A DNA stretch of 64,000 nucleotides from Liriodendron chinense (lineage: Eukaryota; Streptophyta; Magnoliopsida; Magnoliales; Magnoliaceae): assembly GCA_003013855.2 (NCBI GenBank), contig ML058407.1, positions 620,001-684,000 on the forward strand, given 5' to 3'. Under the pieces are notes generated by a model, which was not told the origin of the DNA, did not search any database, and worked only from the letters and a program-made list of their open reading frames with translations. The translations under genes and the position numbers were made by a program. How positions within the stretch are numbered: position 1 is the stretch's first letter; every line of letters starts with the position of its first letter. Shown here in pieces: positions 11,354-23,408 of the stretch.

Positions 11354-12229
11354 AAAGCTCAACGTATCCATAATGCCAAAGGCCTGAATGCCATTTTTTG
11401 TTCAATATCCAGAGAAGAATTTGGTCGGATTCAAAACTGCACAACCAGTAAACAAGCATGGGATATTCTTGAAGTTACCCATGAAGGTACAAACGTTGTT
11501 AAAAACTCTAAACTTCAGCGCCTCTCTACTCTATTTGAAAATATTACTATGGAAGAGGATGAAACGTTTACTGAATTTTATACTAAGCTGAACAAAATCT
11601 CAAATGATATGTGGGGCTTAGGGGATCCTGTTCCGAAAAATAGACTTTGTAGGAAAATTCTGAGATCCCTTCTGGAACGTTTCTCTTCTAAAGTCACCAC
11701 CATTGAAGAATGTAGGGATCTTAATACAATGAAAGTTGAAGAACTCATAGGTTCCCTACAAACCTTTAAGCTAGGCTTTAAGGCCCCCTTTAAAAAGAAA
11801 TACATCGCTTTTAAGTCCTCTCACAAACATAAGAAAATCAAGAGTGAGTCGGAGGAAGATAGCGATGATGAGGATGATGAGGAAGAGAAATTGAACAAAA
11901 AATTCAAGAGATTCCTCAAATTTGATAGAGGGAATAGCCGTGACAAGAAGGACAAGAAGGGTGATAAACATAAAGGAAAATCATCCATATCTTCATCCGT
12001 CCGTTGTTACGGTTGTGGTCGTCGTGGCCATATTGCCCCGGAATGTCCGGAAGGGCCTAAACCGAAAGGTAAAAAGGCAATGGCTGCCACTTGGGATAAT
12101 ATGGAGGAGTCCGAATCTGGTGACTCCGCTTGTGATGAGAGCCAACATAAAGATCTTGCTCTCTCGGCCTCCATCACGACCCCTCTACCAGCTTATCTAA
12201 GAGGGGATCCCAACCGCTATCCCTTCTAG
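11354..12229 (+). pseudogene. Copia-1 gag, 3' part with zinc knuckle
   Basis: The copia gag continues in frame directly after the second copy of the Ath-1 TSD. It shows a UBN2-type gag core (FCSISREEFGRI, TSKQAWDILEVTHEGT, ETFTEFYTKLNKI). A charged stretch follows (SESEEDSDDEDDEEEK and Lys-rich segments), then a nucleocapsid knuckle CYGCGRRGHIAPEC (12005-12046, CX2CX4HX4C). The frame ends at TAG 12227-12229. No protease, integrase or RT follows. The body of this segment is free of stops, so the gag was fairly fresh when Ath-1 inserted. Confidence 0.85.
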
Positions 12230-13048
12230 GAGGAGAAGGAGTTCCCAACCCCTCACCTCATGCTACATTCTATGAGGGTGTTGTGGAATTTTGTTACCCT
12301 TTAGCTTTTCAATCTCTGCATGGTTAGAGAGGGTAGCTAGTTATGCTTTTATAGGAAAATCTGAGGATTTCAGCCTCATTTCTGTGTGTATGGGCAAATC
12401 AGAGGATTCCAGCCTCATTCGTTGAGATTTTGATGATTTAGCCTTGCTTTTATTTAATACATTTGCTTGCTAGATTGTCATCCTGCTTAGATTAGCTAAT
12501 CATCTTGAGTTTTATGCTTCATTATATGCTAATCTTTGCTTTATATTGGTCTTGATATACCAATAGGGGAGGTTGGTTGATTGGGCTATAAGCCCTTTGT
12601 GCTTTCAATGCAAATGTATATCCTTAACCAATGTTGCATGATTAACCTTGCCTAGATAGCTATACCTTCTTGTTAATCATGTTCCTTAGCATGCTCCATG
12701 TATTTATGATTCATGCACCCTATACTCTCCTTGCTAGCATGTGCTTATAATTATAACTGCGACATACTAACTTCTCTTACCTTAAACTTATTGATATATC
12801 ATTAAGGGGGAGAGAATAGTTTGTCAATTGCTAACAAAAAGGGGGAGAAAGATCAAATCCCACCAAAACTAGGTTGCTATGTTTTGTGATGCAGGGATTG
12901 ACAGGTTATGGGGGAGCAAACTGAAGAGGAGCTGCTTAATTTGTCATGTCAAGAGTCCTGTATTTAATTCCTTATCATTGTAATATCTTGAACATGTAAT
13001 TTGTTTTGGTAGGTTAAGTTTTTGTAAGTAATTGACAAAGGGGGAGAT
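12230..13048 (+). other. Copia-1 internal remnant without pol, with PPTs
   Basis: These 0.8 kb lie between the gag stop and the 3' LTR and show no coding similarity. A normal copia element would have several kilobases of pol here, so pol has been lost. The purine tract AAAGGGGGAGA (13037-13047) abuts the 3' LTR. Further GGGGGAGA tracts occur near 12807 and 12840. Multiple PPT-like tracts are known in SIRE-type elements. Confidence 0.7.
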
Positions 13049-13392
13049 TGTTAGTGCACTTTTTTGTAGCATACTAGTGCACCTTGTTTGTCAATCACTT
13101 ACGTCAGTGAGTCTAGTGTCGGTTGAGCCCAATGAAGACGAAGACCGAAGACTCAAGACGGACTGGCTGCATCAAGGAAGAAGAATCAGGTATAAGTGAT
13201 GCCTTGGTGCCTTAACCTTGACCAAAACCCTACCCCTTTGCTCTTTGATGACCTTGACCTCATTAGGAAACCATTTTGTCATCATAGATTGGTCTTAGGT
13301 GTCCCAATTGAACACCCACACCTTGGCCAAAGTGGGAAGGCTGATGCATGCGAAGACCAACAAAAGAAGAGGAGAACCAGGCTGGTCCAACA

Positions 13393-13695
13393 GGTCAAGA
13401 CCGGTCGGCCAGCAACCTTGCTGCATGCTACAATGGGCAGTCGACCGGTCAAGACCAGTCGGCCTTCACATAATAGAGGGATTCAGCAGGCATTGCCGAC
13501 CGGTCTTGACCGGTCGGCCAGGTGATCTCAAGCGTCCAGCATGCTCTGCCGACCGGTCAAGACCGGTCAGCCTGGAGTCTTCAGGCTGTCCAAAAAGGGG
13601 GTCCCACCGGTCTTGACCGGTCGACCCATGTATTTGGCCTATGCAGTTGATAGCCTACAGCAAGGGGTTTCGACCGGTCGGGACCGGTCGGGACA
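13393..13695. repeat. GACCGGTC palindromes in the copia LTR
   Basis: Dyads lie at 13496-13517 (arms CCGACCGGTC / GACCGGTCGG), 13549-13570, 13606-13623 and 13671-13690, with degenerate copies near 13396 and 13442. No LTR boundary or TSD surrounds them, so they appear to be part of the copia U3. Confidence 0.75.
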
Positions 13696-14931
13696 GGTTG
13701 GCTAAGAGCCGTTTTATGCCCGTTTTATAACCGTTAGAGCCCTTTTTTCTTACATATAGAGCTCCGTTTTTTGGCATTGCAAGAGGGATTTTTGAGGAGT
13801 GAAGCCACTATTGTAGGAAACCATTTTGAGGCTCATTCCCAACCCATGCAAGGCATCTTCCTTGTGCTTTAACACAAGATTAGAGCATTCCAAGCTCATG
13901 AAGAAGATGACCTTCATCCCCTCTTGATCTCTAGAGTTTGGAAGCATCTTGATTGGCAAATCCTTGTCCAAAACTCTAAGATGAGATTGTTGTAGGTAAG
14001 AGACTTTAGGCAATCCATTCCCATTAGTTGTAAAGTTCTCAAACCTATCCTCCTAGCACCTTGGGCATCTCAAAGGCATCGCATGCAAGGTGTTTGATCG
14101 AGTGTGGCTGAGGCATTAGCGACGCAACGGCGGCACGATCGTGGGAGCAAGGGAAGCTGATTGAAACACGGGAGAGCGGAGATCAAGCAACCCAATCCGG
14201 TGCTAAACAAGGGGCTCATTCGACAAGTAGGTTGTCTTATTTGAGAGTCCATTTTTAGAGTTTGTTTGTTGAACTCGACCTAGGGACGTTAGTCGTTCCT
14301 TGGCCCGTCAGCCGGGCCTAAACTTGGCCTCCAAGGGGGAGCCTCCGACACAGGAGTAAACGTGCGTTAGGTTTAGAGTAAGCCTATGTCTAAAACTCCG
14401 GGTACGGTTGAGAGGTGAACCGATAAAACCTCCGTGTAAAGGTTGAGAGGTGAACCTCATTTAAAACCTCCGATAGTGAATGCCGGTGTGCTCAAAGGGG
14501 TTGAGTACTTGAACCGGGAGTGGAGTAGACACGTAGTCGAACTACTATACATCCTTGTGTTTGTGATTGTTCTTGAGCACATTTATATCTTCGTATTGTT
14601 AGTTTAATTGCTTAATTATGAATGCTTGATAGGAATGTATGCTAGGCACTTTTTTTATTCATCCTCACACAAGATGTACCTTCACTAGTTGTGTAGACTA
14701 GAGCTCATTGATCCACTCTCATAAGTCTACACAAGTTGCATAGGTTAGAAGCTTAATTAGTTGTATCATTTACTTTCCTATGCATGCTTAGACTAGGATT
14801 GTTTATTGCTTAACCTTTTGCTAGTCTTATGATTGGACCCACCTAGGCTTGGAAGCCGAAGTGTTCTTGCTTACTAGGCTAAATTTGTTAAATTGTATAA
14901 GTAGGCGAAAAGAATTTCAAAGGTCCTAATC

Positions 14932-14933
<2 letters not shown>

Positions 14934-14965
<32 letters not shown>

Positions 14966-14966
14966 T
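14934..14966. repeat. Poly-C tract, 33 bases
   Basis: An uninterrupted run of 33 C lies near the right end of the Copia-1 LTR. The exact length may be unreliable. Confidence 0.9.
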
Positions 14967-15020
14967 AGGTCCTAAGACATATCTCTAAGTGTCTCTACAA
15001 GCGGTAAAACCGCAATTTCA

Positions 15021-15592
15021 ATAGTTTCACTTCAAGTTTGAATTTTGAATGTTCTAGTTCATATAAAGTTGATATTTTTTGAAGTTTTATGAGAGTTCAT
15101 GTGCTCCGAACATGGATTCCTTGCAATTCTCTGAGATTATCATGTTTTGCTTGATTAGAATCGAATTATGTTAACCCTTAAGCATGCGATAGTCCATAGG
15201 CATGACTGATACTCCGAAGGTTATGATTTCGAATGCTATGTGATTGAATAGGACTAGAACATGAAAGTTCAACTTAAGTGGGATTGAATGTGTTTAATGC
15301 TTTATCTTCCAACTAGATGAGAGATAGAACTTCAAATCTAGTTGTGTTTATGCTTGGATTGATTGGATGGACATGGGATTGTTACAAGTGGATCCTTAAA
15401 AGCCTTAGTTCCTTAATTACTATTTTTCTTAAGTTACTATTTTAACACAATTCTCTCAATTGAATCTCTTAATTATTACAATCCTAGTTGCTGGAATAGT
15501 TTAGAAATTATTTTCTAATTCCCTATGGATCGACCTCAGTCTTACCGAGATTTATTACTACATCGCAGCCTTACACTTGAGGCGAGCGAACA
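15021..15592 (+). repeat. Inverted Athila LTR fragment (R-U5 end)
   Basis: These 572 bp correspond in plus orientation to the inner half of an Athila LTR, ending ...GAGGCGAGCGAACA at 15592. Reverse-complemented, they match the Ath-2 5' LTR from 38359 to about 38930. They sit directly next to the Ath-2 3' LTR remnant, which is on the opposite strand. The segment starts without an LTR terminus. Either an inversion plus deletion took place inside the Ath-2 3' LTR, or two truncated LTRs abut. Confidence 0.75.
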
Positions 15593-16088
15593 ATGACCGG
15601 TTTGAGCTCATGGACGACCGATCGTAAAACGTCAAAAACAGTCCAGAGAGTTTCTGGAATTTTCATCCTCCCATGTTGAATGATTGACTGGTCTGACGAC
15701 CGGTCTAAGTGACAGTCGAATAGTCTAATGACTGGTCGTTCTTAATCCAGTGAGTTATGCAACATGGTGGGGTCTCTGTTGAAGTTTCGATCGGTCGGGC
15801 GACCAGTCATTCGCCTTGGCCGACCGGTCCGCTGACCGGTCTACAATGTTATCTTTTCTACACTTCTTCTTTGTTCCTTCTCTTTCTCCCTTACTTCTTC
15901 CTTCCATCTTTTGGCACTTGGTCATTCGATCTTCAATATGTGTAAAGTGTTCTTTTTAGCATCGAATTAGTGAAGTCTCCATCTCATTCCTACAATCACA
16001 AAACATGCATTAGAGTAGTCTTTAAATGCAAACCATGCATAATATGTGATGAATTAGGGTAAGAATATGCACAATTCAGAGCTCAACA
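15593..16088 (-). repeat. Ath-2 3' LTR remnant (U3)
   Basis: In element sense it starts TGTTGAGCTC at 16088 and contains degenerate GACCGGTC dyads. It breaks off at 15593 within U3. The stretch 15600-15655 overlaps and matches 39305-39359 of the Ath-2 5' LTR, which ties the two together. The U3 start is of subfamily II type although the gag and the U5 end are of subfamily I type. Confidence 0.8.
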
Positions 16089-17267
16089 CACCCCCAACCA
16101 GCATTTTTCTAGTCCCGAACAAAACATGAGTGAAATAAGTTTTGTCCTCCCGAAATCCAACTCTCCTTTAGAAACTATGCTTCTATTCATTCCAAGACAT
16201 ACAAGGGTCAAAATAAAAAAAAAATCGGTGATAGAAGTTGAAATCTTAAATATTCAAAACATAATAAGTGTTCATATGGAATTCCTACTGATTGATTGAT
16301 AAATAGAAGAACTTGAACAAATTCAACCTAGTGTGCATAGTGAATGTTCATCTCATGAATTTTCGAGATTATCTTCTTCATAGATCAATTAAACTATGGA
16401 TTTAAATGTGTATAGATCAACAACAAGCATATGACAGAAACTTGCCTTATCGTCCTTCCAACGGCTTTCACACTACGTCCCATTTTCGACTTTGGTGATG
16501 GGTAGACCATCCCCAGTTGGTAATAAGTAACCCTTTTTTAAAATATCCACCATATTTTCAATCATACCCATATTTTCTTTCCTCCTTTCCTTTTCATGCA
16601 TATTTTCTTTCCTCCTTTCCTTTTCATACACATTAGATAGCATTTTTAGAAATCCATATCTTTCATTATTTTCCCATGGAGAAGGATGGACAAAGTACCT
16701 CGGCTTGGTTCCTCAACACCTCAAATCTAAGTCTAGCCAATCCACAAATCTACATAATCCTTTCAAACCATGAGAATCGTGTAGTGTGAACTAGGTGTAA
16801 AAGTGTTCAAATTTTCTATCAATCATATAAATAGGGGAATTAACATATAAAATCATTATATCAAAGGTAGTTCAAGACTTTGCAACATTAATCACTTTAT
16901 ATTTCATTTTCGTGTACTTGTATCATCCCTGAATGCATAGAAACAAGGTTTTCCAAAAGTGCTTTGAATTTGCAGAAAAATTTAAAAAAAATTCAACATA
17001 TAATAATGCTAGAAATGTTACAAAATACTAAATTCATGTAGGAATCTCACCGCCTAACCAAATCTTACATTGTCTTCAATGTAAAAGATGTGCAATAAGC
17101 AATAACATGAGAGCAATGATAAATATAAAGGAGAGTAGAACGAGATCACCTGAGAGAGCAGATTATGGAAGTCTACAACTCTGGCAATTAAATCTTCTAA
17201 AGAAATAAACCTAAAACACAAAACAACTAAACCTAACTCTACTCTATACCTCCATCAGACTAGGAGA
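16089..17267 (-). other. Ath-2 3' non-coding spacer
   Basis: This spacer holds the PPT (GGTTGGGGGTG in element sense, directly at 16089), the conserved block at about 16437-16533 and a decayed inner PPT-like tract at 17048-17059. I see no gene in it. Confidence 0.7.
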
Positions 17268-17760
17268 TTAATCATCCTGATACACAGGATCATTCAGAGT
17301 GATGGACATGTCCTCTGAATCAAATTTCTCAACAAATGGTTTAAGGCGTTGTCCATTCACTTTAAAGCAGTTACCATTTGCCGCATTCTCTATTTCGGCA
17401 GCCCCATGAGGAAAAACTTCTTTAATAATATATGGGTTGGTCCATCGAGATCTCAATTTTTTCGAAAAAAGATGAAGTCGGGAATTGTACAAGAGCACTT
17501 TCTGACCTTCATGGAAAGATTTTCTGAAGATGTGTTTGTCATGGAAGGCTTTCATCCTGCTCTTGTAAATCCGCGAGTTCTCGTAAGCATCGTTCTAGAT
17601 CTTGTCAAGCTCATTTAATTGGAGTTTGCCGAACCGAGCTAACTTTGCCAATGTTGAAGTTCAATGTCCGAATTACCTAATAGGCTTTGTGTTCAATCTC
17701 CATAAGCAAGTGACAAGCTTTCCCATAGACAAGTCTATAGGGAGACATTTCAATGGGGGT
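17268..17760 (-). pseudogene. Ath-2 integrase C-terminus
   Basis: This is the C-terminal integrase segment ending YQDD (stop 17268-17270). It shows MKAFHDKHIFRKSFHEGQKVLLYNSRLHLF and the GPY-like RSRWTNPYII, where the Gly of the module is Asn. Upstream codons are disrupted by stops near 17595. The segment breaks at 17760 where sLTR-2 inserted. GGGGT at 17756-17760 is one copy of the duplication, and the integrase continues at 19297. Confidence 0.85.
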
Positions 17761-19291
17761 TGTTGAGCTCTTAATTGTGCTTATTCTAACCCCAATTCAT
17801 CACTCATTATGCAAGGTTTTCATGATTTAAAGACTAATCTAATGCATGGATTTGTGATTGTAGGGATAAGAGAGAGGATTCATCAATTGGAGACTTAAAT
17901 ACGCTAATTATGGGTGTTGAAGATCACGAGATCAAGCGTCAAAGGATGGAAGAAGGAAGTAAAGGGAGAAAGAAAAGAAGGCAGGAAAAAGCAGCCAAGA
18001 CCGGTCATCCGATCGGTCGTCCATAGCCCAGGACTGGTTGTCCGACCGGTCCGAACACTCGTCAGAAGGGACCTCTTTGCAAACCTTGCTGGACCATCCA
18101 AGACCGGTCGTGCTACCGGTCGCCCACTACTCAGACCGGTCGTGCGACCGGTCGCCCACTGCTCAGAACGATCGTGCGACCGATCCTTGAATTAAAATCT
18201 TGGGCTCGAAATTTATGAAAACTCTTTGGACGTTTTTTGCGTTTTTGCAATCGGTTGTCTGCATAACAGTGTGTTTCTGCAAGCTCCGATTTTCTCTGCG
18301 TAGTCCGGGAATCCGTGCGCAATCTGGAACTTTCCGCACTATGCTATAAAAGGGGACCTAGGGCTTCTTCCTAAGGCATCCTAGAAGAGATTAAGCATGG
18401 TGGGAGACGGCGGAAGTCGGATTTGGAGTTCTACAACTCCTAGTTTGGTTTTTCTAGTTTATGTTTTGTTTAGTTATTTTCATGTTTCCTTAGATCATAA
18501 ACGGCTTTTAGTGAATCTAAGATGTTTCAATTTGTTTGATTTGGTTTCAAGTTGGATTATTAGTGAAGAACAATGGTTTGAAGTTTAAATAAAGTTCAAA
18601 GTACTTTTTCTTAGTCTTATGATGGCTCATGGATGTTTAGAAGAATTGATTGTGTTCTTAATTATTTTAAGTTAGTTTAGACCTGTATGATCCGAGGAAT
18701 TGGATTTGATACGCTCTAGATCTATGATTTTCATGTGGGAGCTTCTTACCAGAAGTTCTATTTTTTTGAAAATTCTGGATTATGTAAGATTGTGTATGTG
18801 ATTTGGATCAAGTTCAAATCATGATCTAATTATGCTTAGTGACAGAGTTTAATAATGATTATGATTGTGATCTTAACCTATTGGAATTGGGACTGACCTA
18901 TGCAATTGAGTGTGCTCAAGTCCTAGCTTTAATTGAGAGAATCAGTGTACATGAATCATACATATGACAGATTGACTGTTTTAACTGCTCTATCATCCGG
19001 CTAGATAGAACTCAATTTCGATTTTAGCAGAGAAAGTGAGAAACCACAGCAAAATGAGCATCAAGGATTGCTACAAGTGGATCCTTGAACCCCTAGTGCC
19101 TTTTATTAATTGTTTACCTTCAGTTTAATTCAAAGTTACTATCTACATCAATCTTCTACAAATCTGTTAGTTAGCTCTTCAGTAGAACTATTGGAAGTGT
19201 TTTGTGAAATCCTACATAAGTCCCTGTGGATCGACCTCGGTCTTACTGAGATTATTACTACATCGCAACCCTACACTTGGGGAAGCGAACA
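17761..19291 (+). mobile_element. sLTR-2: solo Athila LTR, subfamily II
   Basis: A 1531-bp LTR runs from TGTTGAGCTC to GAAGCGAACA in plus orientation. It is flanked by a perfect GGGGT duplication (17756-17760, 19292-19296) inside the Ath-2 integrase. TATA is at 18344-18352. U3 has spaced GACCGGTC variants. Unlike all its relatives it has lost the leader hairpin: sequence jumps from AACGGCT to TTTAGTGAATC near 18505. No internal region is present. Confidence 0.92.
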
Positions 19292-19296
19292 GGGGT

Positions 19297-20523
19297 CTTA
19301 TAAGCGGTACTGTGGGCCTAAAGGGCATTGACTAATCTCAGTGACCAATCTTTGAGATCCGGCCTCACCATTTTTTCTAAAATTTGTTTGATTTCCTGAT
19401 TAGAAATTTCAGCTTGCCCACTTGTCTGTGGGTGGTATGGGGTACTCACTTTATGCGTAATGCCATATTTCCTCATTAAGGCTTCGAAAGGCCTATTGTA
19501 AAAGTGAGAACCGCTCACTTATGATGGCTCGAGGCACTTCAAATCTAGATAATATGTTTTCTTTAAGGAACTTTAGAACTGTACGATGATCGTTAGTTCT
19601 ACATGGAATTGTCTTTATTCATTTGGATACATAGTCCACGGCGAGTAATATATAGACATATCCAAACGATGAGGGGAATGGTCCCATGAAATCGATGCCC
19701 CAACACTCAAAGACTTAAAGATGTTGGATTGGGGTAAGGGGCATCATATTCCTACGAGACAACCCTCCTAGCTTTTGACAGCGCTCGCATGCTTTGCAAA
19801 ACTCGTGGGTGTCTCTAAACAAGGTAAGCCAATAAAAACCACATTGCAGAATTTTTGCCGTGGTTTTCTTGGCGGAAAAATGACCCCACAGGCTTGATCA
19901 TGAAAAAAGGAGATGACAAAATTTTGTTTGTCACCAGGGACACATCTCCTAATTATTTGATCTGGGCAATATTTAAAAAGTAAAGGTTCATACAAAAAAA
20001 ATCTGTGCACTTCCCTTAGAAATCTTCGTTTATCCTGCGTAGTCCAATGAGTCGGCATCGCACCTGTGGAAAGATTGTTTGCAATATCAGCGTACCATGG
20101 TGGATGCGTAGCAACAAAGAGTTGCTCATCAAGGAATGAGTCCTTAATAGGTAACTCGTTAATGGAATCGGGAAAGATTAGGCGAGATAGATGATCCGCC
20201 ACCACGTTCTCTACTCCCTTCTTATCTTTAATTTTTAAGTCAAATTCCTGAAGGAGTAGGATCCATCTAAGCAAGCGGGGCTTAGCATCCTTCTTAGAAA
20301 GAAGATGTTTCAGCACTGCATGATCCATGTAGATTATAACCTTGGATCCTATCAACTATGCCCTGAATTTGTCCAAAGCAAAAATAATGGCTAGGAGCTC
20401 CTTCTCCGTAGTTGAGTAATTGACTTGGGTAAGATTCAAGGTCCTACTGGCATAGTAAATAACGTGGGGCTTCTTGTCCTTTCTTTGTCCTAACACCGCC
20501 CCAATAGCATAATTGCTCACATC
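19297..20523 (-). pseudogene. Ath-2 RNase H and integrase N-terminal/core
   Basis: From the right, RNase H remnants include IIYMDHAVLKHLLSKKDAKPRLLRW. The motif NVVADHLSRL leads into the integrase zinc domain (CHDQ-like region and CKACERCQ-like end near 19770). A core fragment has the catalytic-Glu context SGQAEISN. The second catalytic Asp is lost through a 2-bp deletion near 19515, and several stops interrupt the frame. It is homologous along its length to Ath-1 2900-4500. Confidence 0.85.
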
Positions 20524-21894
20524 TCACATCAACTTAAAAGGTATGGACCAATCCGGTGGTTGCATCATAGGAACGGTTGTTAACATGTCTTTTAGCTTTG
20601 AAAAAGTTAATTGACATTTGGCACTCCACTCGAATTGCTTGTCCTTTTGGAGAAGGTTACATAAAGGCTTAGAGATATGGCTGAAATCCTTTATGAACCT
20701 TCTGTAGAAACCGGCGTGTCCAACGAAGGACTGCATATCATGTATGCTCTTGGGTGGTGGTAGGTTGGAAATGATATCAATTTTAGCCCGATCTACCTCT
20801 ATTCCATTGGACGAGATGATATGTCTAAGGATTATTCCTCTTTGTACCATAAAATGACGCTTTTCCCAATTTAAGACAAGGTTCTTTTCCTCACACCTTG
20901 CTAAGACCAACTTCAAGTGATCGAGGCACTCTTCAAATGTACAACCAAAAATAGAAAAATCATCCATGAAAATCTCGAGAAATTCACCCACCATGACTGA
21001 GAAAATACTCAACATGCAACATTGGAATGTGGCGGGTGCATTACATAGTCCAAATAGCATCCTTTGGTATACGAAGGTGTCAAATGGGCATGTAAAGGTA
21101 GTCTTCTCTTAGTCTTCTGGGGCTATCTCAATTTGGTTGTAGCTGGAATAGCCATTAAGGAAGCAATAATAGGAGTGACCCGCTAACCTCTCCAAAATTT
21201 GATCCATGAATGGGAGAGGGAATGGTCCTTCCTAATGATCGTGTTTAGCTTCCTATAATCTATTCACATATGCAAACCGATAGTCACTCTAGTCAGTATA
21301 AGCTCGTTGTTGGCATTTTCTACGATGGTAATACCAGACTTCTTAGGGAGAACTTGGGTAGGACTCACCCATTGGCATCCGAGATGGGGTAAATGATACC
21401 CACATCTAGTAGCTTTAACACCTCGGCCTTGACAACCTCCATCATTTTGGATTTAACCTTCTTTGAGGTTGTCTAGTCGTTTTCGGGTTCTCTTTGAGGT
21501 ATATACAGTGAGTACATACCAAAGCTTCTATTCCTTTGAGGTCTACTATTGTCCATCCTATGGCTCCCCTATGTTCTTTAAGCAGATCAATCAACTTGAG
21601 CGCTTGGTCTTTTCTTAGGTGAGAGGCAATAATGACTGGGAAGGTTTCTTCTTAACCTAAGTACACATATTTCAGCTCGGATAACAAAGGTTTAAGGTCA
21701 GGCTTCGATGGTTTAATGTTAGACGGTAGAGGCTTTCATGTTGTTAGTGGCAATCTTTCAAAATAAGGCCTCCACCGACTAATACCAACTACCGGTTTCT
21801 CAATATTCAATGCTTGCACAATTTCACTTATGATGGGGTCTTTAGAATCCTCAAAATGTGTCAAGCATGTCTCCAAGCTTTCTATTGGTTCAAG
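20524..21894 (-). pseudogene. Ath-2 reverse transcriptase
   Basis: A 178-codon open stretch (20524-21060) carries MLFGLCNAPATFQ, the active site FMDDFSIFG and FVGHAGFYRRFIKDF. The RT fingers lie to the right (21061-21480) in several frames, with lesions such as a lost base near 21225 and in-frame stops. The protease-RT linker follows to about 21894. No continuous product is possible. Confidence 0.85.
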
Positions 21895-22739
21895 TTAGAG
21901 GAGCTCTTCTTCTTCAAAGGATTCGAGCATGTTTATCTCGAAGAGCTCATCATCATCAACATCCTTATGCCTTTTGCCCAAATGGAACACATTCACCTCC
22001 AATGTCATGTTTCCAAAGGATAATTGCATTACCCCATTCTGGCAATTGATAATTGCGTTTGATGTAGCCAGGAATGGGCAGCCTAAAATCACCGGTATTT
22101 GAGTGCTAGTATCCATAACTGGTTGCGTGTCTAAAATGATGAAATCCACCGGGTAGTAGAATTTGTCGACTTGGACCAATACATCTTCAACTATCACTCT
22201 CGGTACACGATGGATCTATCAGTGAGTTGCAACGTGGTTTTTGTGGGTTTTAATTCACCAAGGCCTAATTGCTCATATATCGAGCATGTGATTAAATTTA
22301 CGCATGCCCCCAAGTCTAGCAATGCACGTTCAATCCGGTAGTCACCAATGATGCATGAAATTGTGGGACTACCAGGATCCTTGAATTTTGGGGGGGTCTT
22401 TTGAGTGAGAATGGACACTCACTTGCTTATTTAGAAAGGCCTTTTGCTGCACATTGTATTTACGTTTAGTTGTGCATAAGTCTTTTAGAAACTTGGTATA
22501 GGACATGATTTGTTTAATAGTGTCAAGCAATGGAATATTGATCTTGACTTGTCTGAAAATCTCTAGAATATCATGAGAGTTTGGAAGAGATTTGGGAGTA
22601 ACCAATCTCGAAGGAAATGGTGCTACGGGCTTGTAAACGTGTTCCGTTTCTTGTGGGGCTGAGTTAGATCCAGTCCTCATTCTCATAATTTACCGGATCA
22701 TTAGGCTTATCGGCCTTCACCGGAATTGATTATCAATTT
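21895..22739 (-). pseudogene. Ath-2 protease and gag-protease linker
   Basis: The aspartic protease region shows LLDLGACVNLITCSIYEQL, with Cys after DLGA where relatives have Ser. IPVILGCPFLATSNAIINC follows, split by a frameshift near 22205. The linker PVAPFPSRLVTPKSLPNS lies near 22600-22640. The segment ends at LTR-X, whose TSD GTTTA occupies 22740-22744. Gag continues at 36597. Confidence 0.85.
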
Positions 22740-23408
22740 GTTTATGTTAAAACTAGAAAAATGTTTAATAGGGTAGTTTTTCCTGTGTTTCATTGTTCTA
22801 GGGAATTCTGAGTATAGGAGACATTCATAGACAATCACGAGCAATCACAAAGTGTTCACAAGAGAGGTATTGCAAGGTGAATTTTATTCCAGAGATTCTG
22901 AGATCTTTTACATTCTAGGCTGTGAACTGGTCATGAACCTTTAATTACATCAATGGATGATCACCCTTGATTAAGAGGCAAAAGTAAATGAATGCATGTA
23001 TCATAGATAAATAAAGCATTAAAAGTGCATGAATGTATATGAAATAAATAACAAGCAACACAAAGATTTTTACGTGGAAACCATTGCGGGAGAAAACCAT
23101 GGCACGAAGCGACAAGATTCCACTATAAATTGCAGTTATACAATAGATGGAATATTAAAGAGATGAAGCCCAGATAGATCAAGCAAGTGATTTAAATCAT
23201 CAGGGATCATAGTCTTGAGTTCATGGTCACAAAGACCAAGTTTAAGATTTCTTATGGACCAAGCCATTGCTAAGACCAGTTAGATGTTGGTCCCATGCTC
23301 TTTCTGGCGTTCCTAGTTGAGTAGCAACCAGGATTTTAACCGAGTCATGTATCTCAGTGTCATCGGGCGTCTATGTGGACGAAATAACTTTCAGGAATAC
23401 ACTGCACA

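Larger units (their letters stand above)
13049..15020 (+). repeat. Copia-1 3' LTR (SIRE-like)
   Basis: The LTR starts TGTTAGTGCAC directly after the PPT. The best right end is ...CCGCAATTTCA at 15020, giving about 1.97 kb. That end is inferred, because no 5' LTR is in the window for comparison and Ath-2 sequence abuts it. U3 contains five GACCGGTC dyads (13393-13695) of the same sequence as in the Athila LTRs. A C33 run lies near the right end. Open frames inside the LTR are not considered genes. Confidence 0.7.

Noticed and set aside
13196..13616. Arg/Pro-rich frames of about 105 codons in the Copia-1 LTR
   Set aside because: They are created by the GACCGGTC repeats, which translate openly in several frames; similar frames appear in Athila U3.
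13393..13695. Regularly spaced palindromes resembling a CRISPR array
   Set aside because: This is a plant nuclear repeat region. The spacers are not unique captured sequence, there are no cas genes, and the dyads are in LTR U3.
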